DNA of 60,806 nt from Eubacteriales bacterium (GTDB taxonomy: Bacteria > Bacillota_A > Clostridia > Christensenellales > Aristaeellaceae): NCBI GenBank assembly GCA_029974035.1, contig JARKQG010000013.1, forward strand, positions 1-60,806, written 5' to 3'. Positions 7,894-16,714 of the stretch are shown one piece after another. Under the pieces are notes generated by a model. The model was not told the origin of the DNA and made no database searches. It saw only the letters and a list, made by a program, of their open reading frames with translations. How positions within the stretch are numbered: the first letter of the stretch is position 1; every line of letters starts with the position of its first letter. Made by a program: the position numbers and the translations under genes.

Positions 7894-9320
7894 GCGCCCT
7901 CTCCCCCTTCGCCCGCCACGCCGTCCAGCGCGATCAGCGCCGCGGCGTACACGGCCATCGTGGTTTCAAGTTCGGGAATCGATTGGGCCTCGTCCGGCTC
8001 GTGGGCGCGGCCGTGTCCCTCCGGCAGAAAGTCGGGCCGCGGGGAGCCGGGGTAACCGGGGCCGAAGGTGACCGCGTTTTTCAGCTCGCGGGAATAGGTG
8101 CCGCCGCCGGTGGCGTAGGGGGCTTCGTCCCGCCCGGTGACTTCGCGATACACCGCCTGCAGCGCCCGGATGCGCGGATCATCCTTGGGCATGTAAAACG
8201 GTTTTTTGATCTCGAGGGATTCCACCCGGAAGCGGTTTTTCGCCGCCCAGGCGGCGAAGGCTTCGCCGCAGGCCGAAAGATCGGTGGCGATGGACAGCCG
8301 GCAGTCCACCGTCAGGCGAATCCGCCCGGCTTCAAGGGCGGCAAGCCCCACCACCTGGGTGGTTTTTCCGGTCTCCGGGTCCTCCCGGGCGATGCCGGCG
8401 GCCTCGCCGTAGGTGTCGCCGGAGAGGCGGGCAATGGCCGCCATCGCCCCTTCGGCGGGCAGAAGGCCCGAACCGGCCAGCGCCGAGGCCAGGCGGTGAA
8501 TTGCGCTGACCCCATACCAGGGCCGGGCCGCATGGGCGGCCATGCCCCGGGCGGCGACCGTCACGCGCCCGTCCTCGCCCGACACTTCGACGCCCTCCGC
8601 CCCCGAAAGCGCGCGCCGCGCCGCCTCCAGCGGGCAGCGGAGCACCGCCCGGGCAGTGGGCGGCACCATGTTGGACACGGCCCCGCCGGAGAATTCCGCC
8701 AGCGCGTCCGGCGACGCGGCGGTCAGCACCGCGTTCAGCATGCCCTTCTGCGCAAAATTGGCGGGAAAGGCGGAGTCCGGCACGATGGAGGCGGCGGGCA
8801 TGGACTGAGTTTTTGCAAAATAGGCCATGTCCCGCATGCCGGTCTCCTCCGCGCCGCCCATCACCAGGCGAATGCCGCGGCGAAGGGGCAGCGCCAGCTC
8901 CCGGAACATGCGCATCAGCCCCAGGCCGACGGCGCAGGCCATCTTGTTGTCGTGAACCCCCCGGCCGATCAGCCAGTCGCCCACGCGCGTCGCGCCGAAG
9001 GGCGGGTAGATCCAGCCCTCGCCCACCGGCACCACGTCCAGGTGGCCGAAAATGCCCAGGCAGTTTTCCCGCTCGCCCCACCAGGCGCTGACGCAGTAGC
9101 CCTCGTGATCCTCGGTTTCAAAGCCGCAGACCTCCGCGCGGGCGCGGGCGTAGTCCATCATGCGCTTCACGTCCGGCCCAAAGGGAGCGCCGGGGGCGGC
9201 CAGATCCGCCCGGCTGACGCTCCCGATCCGCACAAAATCCTGAAGGTCCTCCACCACCGATTCGATGTTCTCCCCGATCCAGCGCCGGATGCGTTCCATT
9301 TCGGCCGGATGCACGCTCAT
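7890..9320 (-). CDS. Sapep-family Mn2+-dependent dipeptidase (M20)
   Basis: 476 residues, normal for the PepV/Sapep group. Metal-binding and catalytic motifs of clan MH are visible: GIFGHLDVVPVG, RGVHDNKMACAVGL, and GGAEETGMRDM with the Glu-Glu pair. It probably hydrolyses short peptides in the cytoplasm with two metal ions. It starts inside the stop of tadA (ATGA) and its own stop overlaps the start of the XRE gene, giving a tightly coupled three-gene unit. Confidence 0.9.
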   Translation of the reverse strand: MSVHPAEMERIRRWIGENIESVVEDLQDFVRIGSVSRADLAAPGAPFGPDVKRMMDYARARAEVCGFETEDHEGYCVSAWWGERENCLGIFGHLDVVPVGEGWIYPPFGATRVGDWLIGRGVHDNKMACAVGLGLMRMFRELALPLRRGIRLVMGGAEETGMRDMAYFAKTQSMPAASIVPDSAFPANFAQKGMLNAVLTAASPDALAEFSGGAVSNMVPPTARAVLRCPLEAARRALSGAEGVEVSGEDGRVTVAARGMAAHAARPWYGVSAIHRLASALAGSGLLPAEGAMAAIARLSGDTYGEAAGIAREDPETGKTTQVVGLAALEAGRIRLTVDCRLSIATDLSACGEAFAAWAAKNRFRVESLEIKKPFYMPKDDPRIRALQAVYREVTGRDEAPYATGGGTYSRELKNAVTFGPGYPGSPRPDFLPEGHGRAHEPDEAQSIPELETTMAVYAAALIALDGVAGEGGEGA

Positions 9321-9778
9321 GGTCTGTCTCCCTTTCTGCGGCTTTCAAAGAATTCCGAGAGGATCGCCTGGCATGCGGCGGCCAAGACGCCGCCGTCGGC
9401 GCGGGCAAAGTGGGAAAAGGCCGGGTCCTCCGTGATGCGGTACACGCTGCCGCAGCAGCCGGCGGCGGGGTCGGCCGCGCCGAACACCACCCTGTCCAGC
9501 CGCGCGGCGACGATGGCCCCGGCGCACATGGCACAGGGCTCCAGCGTCACGTACAGCGCGCAGTCATTCAGCCGCCAGCCGCCCAGCGCCCGGGCCGCCG
9601 CGCGGATCGCCTCGATCTCCGCGTGGGCGGTGGGGTCCTTCGACGCCTCCCGCCGATTCCGGCCCACGGCCAGAACCTCGCCCCTTTTCGCCACCACCGC
9701 GCCCACGGGAAGCTCGCCCTCCGCCAGCGCGCGCCGCGCCTCGGCCAGCGCGATTTCCATCAACGCTTCGTCGTTCAT
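9317..9778 (-). CDS. tadA: tRNA adenosine(34) deaminase
   Basis: About 153 residues, the usual TadA size. Zinc-site motifs are HAEIEAIR (His ligand and catalytic Glu) and TLEPCAMCAGA (two Cys ligands). It converts A34 to inosine in the tRNA-Arg(ACG) anticodon. The ATG at 9778 follows GGGAGGGCGAC. It heads a unit of overlapping genes with the dipeptidase and XRE regulator, and is divergent from deoC. Confidence 0.94.
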   Translation of the reverse strand: MNDEALMEIALAEARRALAEGELPVGAVVAKRGEVLAVGRNRREASKDPTAHAEIEAIRAAARALGGWRLNDCALYVTLEPCAMCAGAIVAARLDRVVFGAADPAAGCCGSVYRITEDPAFSHFARADGGVLAAACQAILSEFFESRRKGDRP

Positions 9779-9847
9779 GTCGCCCTCCCGCTGATTTGCC
9801 CCAATAGGATAGCACAATTCCCGGCAAATTACCAGCCGCCGCGGCGC

Positions 9848-9876
9848 TTTCGCAAACCGCGGTTTTGCGGTATAAT
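9848..9876 (+). promoter_or_regulatory. deoC promoter with a palindromic spacer
   Basis: A -10 TATAAT (9871-9876) and a -35-like TTTCGC (9848-9853) are separated by 17 bp. The spacer contains the near-palindrome CGCAAACC-GC-GGTTTTGCG (9851-9869), which would suit a dimeric regulator. No regulator gene is adjacent. Confidence 0.5.
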
Positions 9877-9912
9877 GAAAAAAAAACGGGCGTACGCCCT
9901 GGAGGAAACGCT

Positions 9913-10587
9913 ATGAAGATCAGCCGGTATTTTGACGCCGCGGTCCTGAAGCCCGAGATGACCCGCGAGGAGGCGCGGCAGGCCATCCGCCAGTCCATCG
10001 AGGCGGACAGCTATTCAGTCTGCGTGCGGGGCTGCGACATCCCCATGGCGGTGGAGATGTGCCGCGGCACGGACACCCTCGTCAGCTGCGTGCTGGACTT
10101 TCCCTACGGCTACGGCGGCGCGGCCGGAAAGCGCGCGCTGGCGAAGATCTACTGCCAGCAGGGGGCGAAGGAACTGGACATGGTGATGAACTACGGCTAC
10201 GCCCGGGGCGGCGACTGGGACGTGGTCGGAGAGGAGATCCGCGGCGTCGCCGAGGAGGCCCACGCGGCGGGCGCGCTGGTGAAGGTGATCTTTGAAACCA
10301 GCCAGCTGACGCTGGACCAGATCCGGACCGCCACGGAGACGGCCATCCGGGCGGGGGCGGATTTTGTCAAGACATCCACCGGCTTCAACGGCGGCGGCGC
10401 CACGAAGGAAGCCGTCCAGGCGATGCTGGAAACGGCGGCGGGCCGCGCCAGGGTGAAGCCCTCCGGCGGCATCCGCGATTATGCCACCGCGAAGATGTAC
10501 GTGGACATGGGCGCCCAGCGCCTGGGCATCGGCTTTGCTTCCGCCGCGGCCATCGCCCGGGGCGAGGGCACGGACGAAAACTACTGA
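9913..10587 (+). CDS. deoC: Deoxyribose-phosphate aldolase
   Basis: 224 residues. Schiff-base and phosphate-binding motifs are clear: GADFVKTSTGF (catalytic Lys) and VKPSGGIRD (second conserved Lys and phosphate loop). It splits 2-deoxyribose-5-phosphate into glyceraldehyde-3-phosphate and acetaldehyde in deoxynucleoside breakdown. The ATG at 9913 is preceded by GGAGGAAACGCT. No other deo genes (pupG, deoA, cdd) are nearby, so it appears to be a single-gene unit. Confidence 0.94.
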   Translation: MKISRYFDAAVLKPEMTREEARQAIRQSIEADSYSVCVRGCDIPMAVEMCRGTDTLVSCVLDFPYGYGGAAGKRALAKIYCQQGAKELDMVMNYGYARGGDWDVVGEEIRGVAEEAHAAGALVKVIFETSQLTLDQIRTATETAIRAGADFVKTSTGFNGGGATKEAVQAMLETAAGRARVKPSGGIRDYATAKMYVDMGAQRLGIGFASAAAIARGEGTDENY

Positions 10588-10625
10588 CGCCTCCGCCTTT
10601 TGAAAAGCGAAAGCGCGGCGTTTGA

Positions 10626-11624
10626 TTACGACGAGGGGCAAACGCGCGTCCTGAGCAGCATTTCCGCCAGCGCGCCGCGCCGCCCGCTCTGGCACCGCGC
10701 AGCCGGAGCGGCGGCGAGATCCAGGTTCTGCACGCCGCCGACGCCCAGCTTCTCGCCCGTCTCGCGGACGTCCCGGGGCCAGTCCAGCGCGACCAGCGGC
10801 ATGCCCGCCTCGCCGCGCAGCCTTTGCGCAAAGGCGTGGATGCAGTCTTGCGCCTGCTGCGACGCGCCCGCCGCCTGATATGCGCCGAAGAAGCAGCCCG
10901 CCCCGATCGCCCGGCGGATAAACCGGGGCGATGTGACGCTTTGCAGGTCTTTATCGCCATAGGTCAGAAAAAATCCGAAGAAACAGCGGTTCTCCCGCAG
11001 CCGCCGGAACGCGCCCTCCGCCCGCTCCGGGTCGGGCGCAAGCTCCACCGCCACCGCCACGTTGTGTATCCGGGCGATGCGCCGGGGCGCATCGCCCTCC
11101 AAAAGTTCCGAAGAGAGCCGCAGCGCGCAGAAGCAGTCCCCGTGCTTTTGCACCACGTCCAGCGCGGCGTCAAGGGCTTCGGCGCCGTCCGGATGCAGCG
11201 CGTAGGCGTAGATGCCCATCTCCTCCCCTTCGGTCAGGCATGCGTCCAGCCTCGGCCCCGCCGAAGCGCCGTGCGCCGTCATGTCCAGCAGCCACGGCAG
11301 GCGTGCGTCCGGGCGCCTGCGCAGCTTTTTCGCGCCGTGGACGAGGGCGTTGTAGCCAAGGTTCAGCCCCACGCAGCGGATCGTGTCGCCGTCAATATCG
11401 CGCACCGCCCGCGAAACCAGCGCCCGGTATGGGTTTTGGGGATTGTCGATGACCTTTCGTGCGGCGGTGAAAAACCACTTTTGATTTTCGGTCTTGGAAA
11501 ACAGCGTGCCGAGATCCACCAGGTTGCGGATGCTCCGGCGCGCGTTGCCCTTCACATCCTCCATCGCCTTGTCCACCGCGATGCCGATGCCCTGACGGGC
11601 CAGCCTTGCCTCAATGTCGAGCAT
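10626..11624 (-). CDS. Cluster-less radical SAM paralogue (pseudoenzyme)
   Basis: 332 residues. No cofactor motif is visible, but the protein aligns along its length with the divergent radical SAM enzyme at 11813-13192. Matching blocks include DNPQNPYRALVSRAVRDID against DKDGNWYRLIMSMWEDID, RLPWLLDM against VPWAILMD, and GEEMGIYAYALHPDG against GKELGVYFYVLSGGE. Where the enzyme has C-x3-C-x2-C, this protein has AHGASAGP (residues 117-124), so it cannot hold the SAM-binding cluster. It also lacks the C-terminal cysteine-rich region. The start at 11624 is well supported by GGGGAGG seven bases before it. A partner or regulatory subunit for its neighbour is the likeliest role; this is inference. 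Confidence 0.7.
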   Translation of the reverse strand: MLDIEARLARQGIGIAVDKAMEDVKGNARRSIRNLVDLGTLFSKTENQKWFFTAARKVIDNPQNPYRALVSRAVRDIDGDTIRCVGLNLGYNALVHGAKKLRRRPDARLPWLLDMTAHGASAGPRLDACLTEGEEMGIYAYALHPDGAEALDAALDVVQKHGDCFCALRLSSELLEGDAPRRIARIHNVAVAVELAPDPERAEGAFRRLRENRCFFGFFLTYGDKDLQSVTSPRFIRRAIGAGCFFGAYQAAGASQQAQDCIHAFAQRLRGEAGMPLVALDWPRDVRETGEKLGVGGVQNLDLAAAPAARCQSGRRGALAEMLLRTRVCPSS

Positions 11625-11812
11625 GCCGCTACCTCCCCAACCCATTGCAAAATGGCTCCCACCAGCTTATTGTACCGTGGATTCCCTCCGCGCTCCATTG
11701 ACAGATGCGGCCGATTGTCAGGTTTTGTGACAAAAAACAAAACTGTCTAGATACGCGCCGGGCCGGGCATGCTATAGTGCATTTGGAAAAAAGAGACGGA
11801 GGTCATGCCATT

Positions 11813-13192
11813 ATGAAGGAAGCCATTGGTTCCGCCGCGCTGAAGATGGCCTACAGGTATCTGGATTCCGACCCGGAAAAGAACGCGCCCAAGCTGATGC
11901 ACCTGGTGGAAAAGCTGGACGCCGACGGATCGATGCAGGGCCAACTGAGTGCCGTGCGCAAGGCGCTGGAGGATAAGGACGGAAACTGGTATCGGCTGAT
12001 TATGAGCATGTGGGAGGACATCGACGCCGGCGTGCGCGGCGCAGTGTTTCGCAACTTCGTCATCAACGCCACCGCCGTGGGTGGGCTCAGGCAGCAGAAG
12101 ATGCAGCAGAAGTACGACTGCAACGTGCCCTGGGCGATTTTGATGGACCCGACCTCCGCCTGCAACCTGCACTGCGTGGGCTGCTGGGCCGCCGAGTACG
12201 GAAACCGCATGAACATGAGCCTGGAGACGCTAAACGACATCGTGCGCCAGGGCAAGGAACTGGGCGTCTACTTCTACGTGCTGTCGGGCGGCGAGCCGCT
12301 GGTGCGCAAAAAGGACGTCATCCGCCTCTGCGAGATGAATCCGGACTGCTTTTTCACCGCCTTCACCAACGGCACGCTGATCGACGAGGAATTTGCGGAC
12401 GAGATGCTGCGGGTCAAGAACTTCGCGCCCGCCATCAGCGTCGAGGGCTTTGAGGCGGAGACCGATTCCCGCCGCGGCGCGGGCACCTTTGCCCATGTCA
12501 TGCGGGCGATGGAAATCCTCAAGCGCAAGAAGCTGCTCTTTGGCGCCTCCTGCTGCTACACCAGCGAGAACACCGCCTCCATCGGCAGCGAGGCCTTCTT
12601 TGACGACCTGATCCATCGGGGCGCGAAATTCATCTGGCTGTTCACCTACATGCCGGTGGGCAAGGACGCGGTGCCCTCGCTTATGGCGTCCGCGGAGCAG
12701 CGGGAGTACATGTACCACCAGGTGCGCGCGTTCCGCCAAACCAAGCCGGTGTTCACGATGGACTTCTGGAACGACGGCGAGTACGTGAAGGGCTGCATCG
12801 CGGGCGGGCGCCGCTATCTGCACATCAACGCGGGCGGCGACATCGAGCCCTGCGCCTTCATTCACTACGCGGACGCGAGCGTGTACACACATACGCTGCT
12901 GGAGGCCTTGCAATCCCCGCTGTTCATGCAGTATCATAAGAACCAGCCCTTCAACGAGAACCACCTGAGGCCCTGCCCGCTGCTGGACAACCCGGAGGCC
13001 CTTGCCCGGATGGTGGACGCCTCCGGCGCGAAGTCCACCGACATGATCGCTCCGGAGGACGTGCACGCCCTTTGCGGAAAGTGCGCCCGCGCGGCAGAGT
13101 GCTGGGCGGACACGGCCGACCGCCTGTGGGCCGAGCGCCCCGGCGGTGCCGGCGTCCCGGCGGAAGGCGAAAAGCTGTCCGTGGGCGCGTAG
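11813..13192 (+). CDS. Radical SAM protein with a SPASM-like C-terminal cysteine region
   Basis: 459 residues. The cluster motif C-x3-C-x2-C is in DPTSACNLHCVGCW (Cys117, Cys121, Cys124), with the SAM-contacting GGEP downstream (VLSGGEPLVRKKD). Further cysteines in GGDIEPCAF, LRPCPLL and LCGKCARAAEC could hold an auxiliary cluster, as in SPASM proteins. An about 100-residue N-terminal helical domain precedes the barrel. The family is common in Clostridia and has no assigned substrate that I know of. The ATG at 11813 follows GGAGG by 10 bases. It is divergent from a paralogue lacking the cluster, with 188 bases between the starts. No peptide substrate gene is visible nearby. Confidence 0.85.
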   Translation: MKEAIGSAALKMAYRYLDSDPEKNAPKLMHLVEKLDADGSMQGQLSAVRKALEDKDGNWYRLIMSMWEDIDAGVRGAVFRNFVINATAVGGLRQQKMQQKYDCNVPWAILMDPTSACNLHCVGCWAAEYGNRMNMSLETLNDIVRQGKELGVYFYVLSGGEPLVRKKDVIRLCEMNPDCFFTAFTNGTLIDEEFADEMLRVKNFAPAISVEGFEAETDSRRGAGTFAHVMRAMEILKRKKLLFGASCCYTSENTASIGSEAFFDDLIHRGAKFIWLFTYMPVGKDAVPSLMASAEQREYMYHQVRAFRQTKPVFTMDFWNDGEYVKGCIAGGRRYLHINAGGDIEPCAFIHYADASVYTHTLLEALQSPLFMQYHKNQPFNENHLRPCPLLDNPEALARMVDASGAKSTDMIAPEDVHALCGKCARAAECWADTADRLWAERPGGAGVPAEGEKLSVGA

Positions 13193-13213
13193 CACCCGGT
13201 CTTGCCTCATACA

Positions 13214-13243
13214 AAAGCCGGAGCGCCCGGGCGCTTCGGCTTT
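13214..13243 (+). terminator. Hairpin after the radical SAM gene
   Basis: AAAGCCGGAGCGCCC pairs with GGGCGCTTCGGCTTT, a 15-bp stem with one G-U pair and no separate loop. It lies 21 bases after the stop. The run of T is short (TTTG), so termination may be weak and degV could be reached by readthrough. Confidence 0.5.
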
Positions 13244-13293
13244 GCGGCGCCGGGATGTCCCGCCGCCCGGAAAATTGACGCGAGGTGTACCGC

Positions 13294-14163
13294 ATGATCA
13301 AGATCACCGCCGACAGCACCTGCGACCTCTCCCCCGAGATCCTGGACCGGCTGGACATCGCCCTCGCGCCGCTTTACGTGCTGGCGGGCGGCGCATGCTA
13401 CCGGGACGGCGTGGACATCGCGCCGGAGGATATCTTCCGCCTCGTCGAATCTGGCCGGACGGTGCGCACCGCCGCGGTCAACCAGTACGATTACGAGCGC
13501 CTCTTTGCCCGGTACGCGAAGGATTACGACGCGGTGATCCACATCACCATCGGGTCGGCCTTCTCCGCATGCTTTGTCAACGCGCGCATGGCGGCGGAGG
13601 GCTTTGCCAACGTCACCGTGGTGGATTCCCAAAATCTCTCCAGCGGCAGCGGCCACGCGGTGATGGACGCGGCGGAGATGGCGCGGCGCGGCGCGGGCGC
13701 GGCGGAGATCCTGGCGCACCTCGCGGACGCGATCCCCCGGGTGGACGCCAGCTTCGTCATTGAAACGCTGGATTACCTCCGGCGGGGCGGCCGCTGCTCC
13801 GGGCTGGAGGCGGTGGGCGCGAAGCTGATGCAGATCAAGCCCTGCATTGAAGTGGTGCGCGGCGAAATGAGGGTGGGCGCAAGGTACCGGGGCAGCTTTT
13901 CCCGCTGCCTGGAGCACTACGTGGCGGACCGGCTGGGCGATGCCCGGGATCTGGACCCCGGCCGGGTCTTCATCACCCACCCCGGCTGTGCGCCGGAGAC
14001 CATACGGGCGGTGCGCGAAATGGTCCTGTCCCTCGCGCCCTTTAAGGAAGTCTGCGAAACCCGCGCGGGCTGTACCATATCCGGCCATTGCGGGCCGAAA
14101 ACGCTGGGCGTGCTGTTCAAGCGCGCGAAGCCCAAATCCGGCGTCGTGGCCCGCCGCGCCTGA
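13294..14163 (+). CDS. DegV family fatty-acid-binding protein
   Basis: 289 residues. The N-terminus MIKITADSTCDLSPEIL and the core ITIGSAFSACFVNARMAAE match DegV proteins, which bind a fatty acid between two domains and serve as the FakB subunit presenting it to the FakA kinase. The start at 13294 is preceded by GAGG with 8 bases of spacing. No fakA is in the window. It stands between the radical SAM gene and the convergent ferritin-like gene. Confidence 0.9.
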   Translation: MIKITADSTCDLSPEILDRLDIALAPLYVLAGGACYRDGVDIAPEDIFRLVESGRTVRTAAVNQYDYERLFARYAKDYDAVIHITIGSAFSACFVNARMAAEGFANVTVVDSQNLSSGSGHAVMDAAEMARRGAGAAEILAHLADAIPRVDASFVIETLDYLRRGGRCSGLEAVGAKLMQIKPCIEVVRGEMRVGARYRGSFSRCLEHYVADRLGDARDLDPGRVFITHPGCAPETIRAVREMVLSLAPFKEVCETRAGCTISGHCGPKTLGVLFKRAKPKSGVVARRA

Positions 14164-14175
14164 GCCCCGTCCCGG

Positions 14176-15426
14176 TCAGAACGCGGCGGGGTTCCGCGCG
14201 ATTTCGGTGTTGTCGACGGCGCGGTCGGCCAGGGCGGGCACGGGGGTTGGCTTTGACTCCGCGCGGTAGTCCTCGCCGAAGGCGCGCTGGTGCCCCACCA
14301 CCACCGCGTGGCTGGCCACGCGGTCGACGTTCTTGTTGACGCGCCCCTGGTAGGCGAAGAAGTCAAAGCTGGGCGGCAGTTCCTGCACGCCGCGGTAGTT
14401 CTCCCGGTCGGCGGTGAGCAGCACCTGTTCGGCCAGAACGCGCCGCACGTAGTCGCGGGTGTCGTGGAAGCGGAGCAGCTTCGGAAACGCGCCGCCGGGG
14501 ATCACCTCGCTCCACTCCCTGCGCTCGTACCGCCTTAAAAGCTCCGCCGCCCTGTGCAGGTGCGCCACTTCCATTTCAAAATGCGCCGCCCATACATCGC
14601 GGATGCGGCGGTCCTTTTCGTCCTCGAGGAATGAATAGTACAGGTAGCACTCCATGTATTCGCGCATCAGCAGGTTTTCCAGCCATGTGGCCTTCGGGTC
14701 CAGCAGCGAACCGTAGTGGGTCACGTGCTGCTCCTCGATCATGGCGATCTCAAGATACAGCTGCCGGCCCAGGTCGTTCAAGTAGGCGTTGCCCAGGTTC
14801 ATGTAGAAGTTCATGGTCTGCTGCTCTCCGGAGGTGATAATCAGCGCGTTCAGCCTGGTGCGCAGGTCCGCCTTTTTGAAATCCAGCGGGTTTTTGACCG
14901 AATCGAAGGGGTGCCGGTGCTCCGCGATGGTGGGGCGGCCCGGCGTGATGTCCACGTAGCTTTTGACCATCTGCTGCGCGGGAATGCCCGCGTCCATGTC
15001 CAGCAGGTTGGCATAGCGGTACAGGTGGTCGAAGTCCTCCAGCAGCGCAAAGTCCAGCGCCCTTCGGGCGTAGGCGTCCGGCTCGTTCTGGGCCAGCCAG
15101 GCGGTCAGGTCCACCGCCACATGCTCGTATCCGATGGTGGTTTCCAGCGGCGTTTCGTCGATGGGCTTCAGCCAGTTGATGCGCTTTTGCTGCTGCTGTT
15201 CGACGCGGCGGGTCAGCGCCAGTTCCCGCCGGAGGTCGTTGTCCGCGCAGTTGCGGTGAAACTGGTGCTTGAAGAACACCTGCTCCACCTCGATGCCATT
15301 CATTAAAATGATGCGAAGGCGGGTGTACGGGTCCACCGCGTTTTTGTCATAGGGCCCGGGGTACACCCCCGCCCAGTCCCGGATGCCGTCTTCCACCTGC
15401 GCCGGCCTTTGCTCAAACGGATTCAA
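14176..15426 (-). CDS. Ferritin-like diiron protein of unknown function
   Basis: 416 residues. Two helix pairs carry ferritin-like metal motifs: EEQH (231-234), Glu259, and E286-V-A-H289. An upstream helix carries E130-D-F-D-H134. These would suit a carboxylate-bridged diiron centre. The about 100 N-terminal residues and about 110 C-terminal residues fall outside the bundle. The start codon is TTG after GGGGGTGG. It ends 12 bases from the convergent degV gene and is divergent from the phosphate transporter. No electron-transfer partner is adjacent, so oxidase, oxygen-scavenging and storage roles stay open. Confidence 0.6.
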   Translation of the reverse strand: MNPFEQRPAQVEDGIRDWAGVYPGPYDKNAVDPYTRLRIILMNGIEVEQVFFKHQFHRNCADNDLRRELALTRRVEQQQQKRINWLKPIDETPLETTIGYEHVAVDLTAWLAQNEPDAYARRALDFALLEDFDHLYRYANLLDMDAGIPAQQMVKSYVDITPGRPTIAEHRHPFDSVKNPLDFKKADLRTRLNALIITSGEQQTMNFYMNLGNAYLNDLGRQLYLEIAMIEEQHVTHYGSLLDPKATWLENLLMREYMECYLYYSFLEDEKDRRIRDVWAAHFEMEVAHLHRAAELLRRYERREWSEVIPGGAFPKLLRFHDTRDYVRRVLAEQVLLTADRENYRGVQELPPSFDFFAYQGRVNKNVDRVASHAVVVGHQRAFGEDYRAESKPTPVPALADRAVDNTEIARNPAAF

Positions 15427-15603
15427 AAAACCACCCCCATGCGTTTGTTATCGGTAGGATTTGCCGCTCCGCCGGATAATATGCGGGGCGGCGGCCCCCG
15501 GCCCGGGCGCGTTTTCGACGCTTTTCCGTCGCGAAACGGCGCGGCATGGCGCGCATGATGTAGATTTAACAGACGCCTGATCTTTCCTTGAGCGATGATG
15601 TGC

Positions 15604-15609
15604 TATAAT
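15604..15609 (+). promoter_or_regulatory. -10 element of the phosphate transport operon
   Basis: TGCTATAAT has a perfect -10 hexamer and a TG-like extension, 35 bases before the ATG of the PiT gene. No good -35 lies at the right distance, so this may be an extended -10 promoter or need an activator. No PhoB box is recognised. Confidence 0.45.
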
Positions 15610-15644
15610 CAAGCGGATTTGACAAAGCGGGGAATGGTTCATCT

Positions 15645-16697
15645 ATGCAGCTATCTCTTTCCGACTTTATCAGCCAGCTGGCGCAGTCGCCGGCCCTGAT
15701 CGTCACGACGGTGCTGACGCTGGCGGTCATCCTGGTCAACGGCTGGACCGATGCCCCCAACGCCATCGCCACCTGTGTGTCGACCCGCGCGATGCGCCCG
15801 GGTCCGGCCATCGTCATGGCGGCGGCGTTCAATCTGCTGGGGGTTCTGGTGATGACGATGGTCAACCAGAAGGTCGCGGAAACGGTCTATTACATGGTGG
15901 ACTTTCAAGGCAATCCCAGCGACGCGCTATACGCGCTGTGCGCCGCGCTGGTGGCCATCGTGGCCTGGGCCGTGGCCGCGTGGCGCTTTGGCATTCCCAC
16001 CAGCGAGAGCCACGCGCTGATCGCGGGCCTGTCCGGCGCGGCCATCGCGCTGCACGGCGGCTTCGGCGGCATCAACGGCTCGGAATGGGTCAAGGTGCTC
16101 TACGGCCTGGTGCTGTCCTCCCTCCTGGGCTTTGCGATGGGCTGGGTGACGGTCCGGCTGGTGGAGCTGATCTTCCGCCGCATGGACCGGCGCAAGACGG
16201 ACAGGTTTTTTCAGCAGGCGCAGGTGGGCGGCGCGGCGGCGATGGCCTTCATGCACGGCGCGCAGGACGGCCAGAAGTTTATCAGCGTGTTTCTGCTGGG
16301 CATGTTTCTGACCAAGGGGCAGGCCGGCCCGGTGGACGTGGTGATCCCGCTGTGGCTGATGGTGCTGTGTGCGCTGGTGATGGGCCTGGGCACCTCCATC
16401 GGCGGCTACCGGATCATCAAGGCCGTGGGCATGGACATGGTGAAGCTCACCAAGTACCAGGGCTTTTCGGCGGATCTGGCGGCGGCGGGCTGTCTTCTGC
16501 TCTCGTCGATCACGGGCATTCCCGTGTCCACCACCCACACCAAGACCACCGCGATCATGGGCGTGGGCGCCGCGAAGAATCTGAAGCGGGTCAACTGGAG
16601 CATCGTGCGCGAAATGGTGCTGACCTGGTTCCTGACATTCCCCGGCTGCGGCCTTCTGGGCTTCCTGATGGCCAAGCTGTTCATGGAGCTATTCTAG
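15645..16697 (+). CDS. pit: PiT-family inorganic phosphate transporter
   Basis: 350 residues with about ten membrane segments. The two inverted PiT signature repeats are present: NGWTDAPNAIATCVSTRAM near the N-terminus and ITGIPVSTTHTKTTAIMGVGAAK near the C-terminus, plus AFMHGAQDGQKF in the middle. It takes up phosphate, probably as a metal-phosphate complex with a cation. The next gene encodes the DUF47 partner, the usual pairing in Firmicutes. Confidence 0.93.
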   Translation: MQLSLSDFISQLAQSPALIVTTVLTLAVILVNGWTDAPNAIATCVSTRAMRPGPAIVMAAAFNLLGVLVMTMVNQKVAETVYYMVDFQGNPSDALYALCAALVAIVAWAVAAWRFGIPTSESHALIAGLSGAAIALHGGFGGINGSEWVKVLYGLVLSSLLGFAMGWVTVRLVELIFRRMDRRKTDRFFQQAQVGGAAAMAFMHGAQDGQKFISVFLLGMFLTKGQAGPVDVVIPLWLMVLCALVMGLGTSIGGYRIIKAVGMDMVKLTKYQGFSADLAAAGCLLLSSITGIPVSTTHTKTTAIMGVGAAKNLKRVNWSIVREMVLTWFLTFPGCGLLGFLMAKLFMELF

Positions 16698-16714
16698 AGG
16701 AAGAGGTGTAGGTA

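Noticed and set aside
11804..11815. Three-codon leader peptide (ATG CCA TTA TGA) overlapping the radical SAM start
   Set aside because: The ATG is only two bases after GGAGG, too close for efficient initiation, and no regulatory fold accompanies it.
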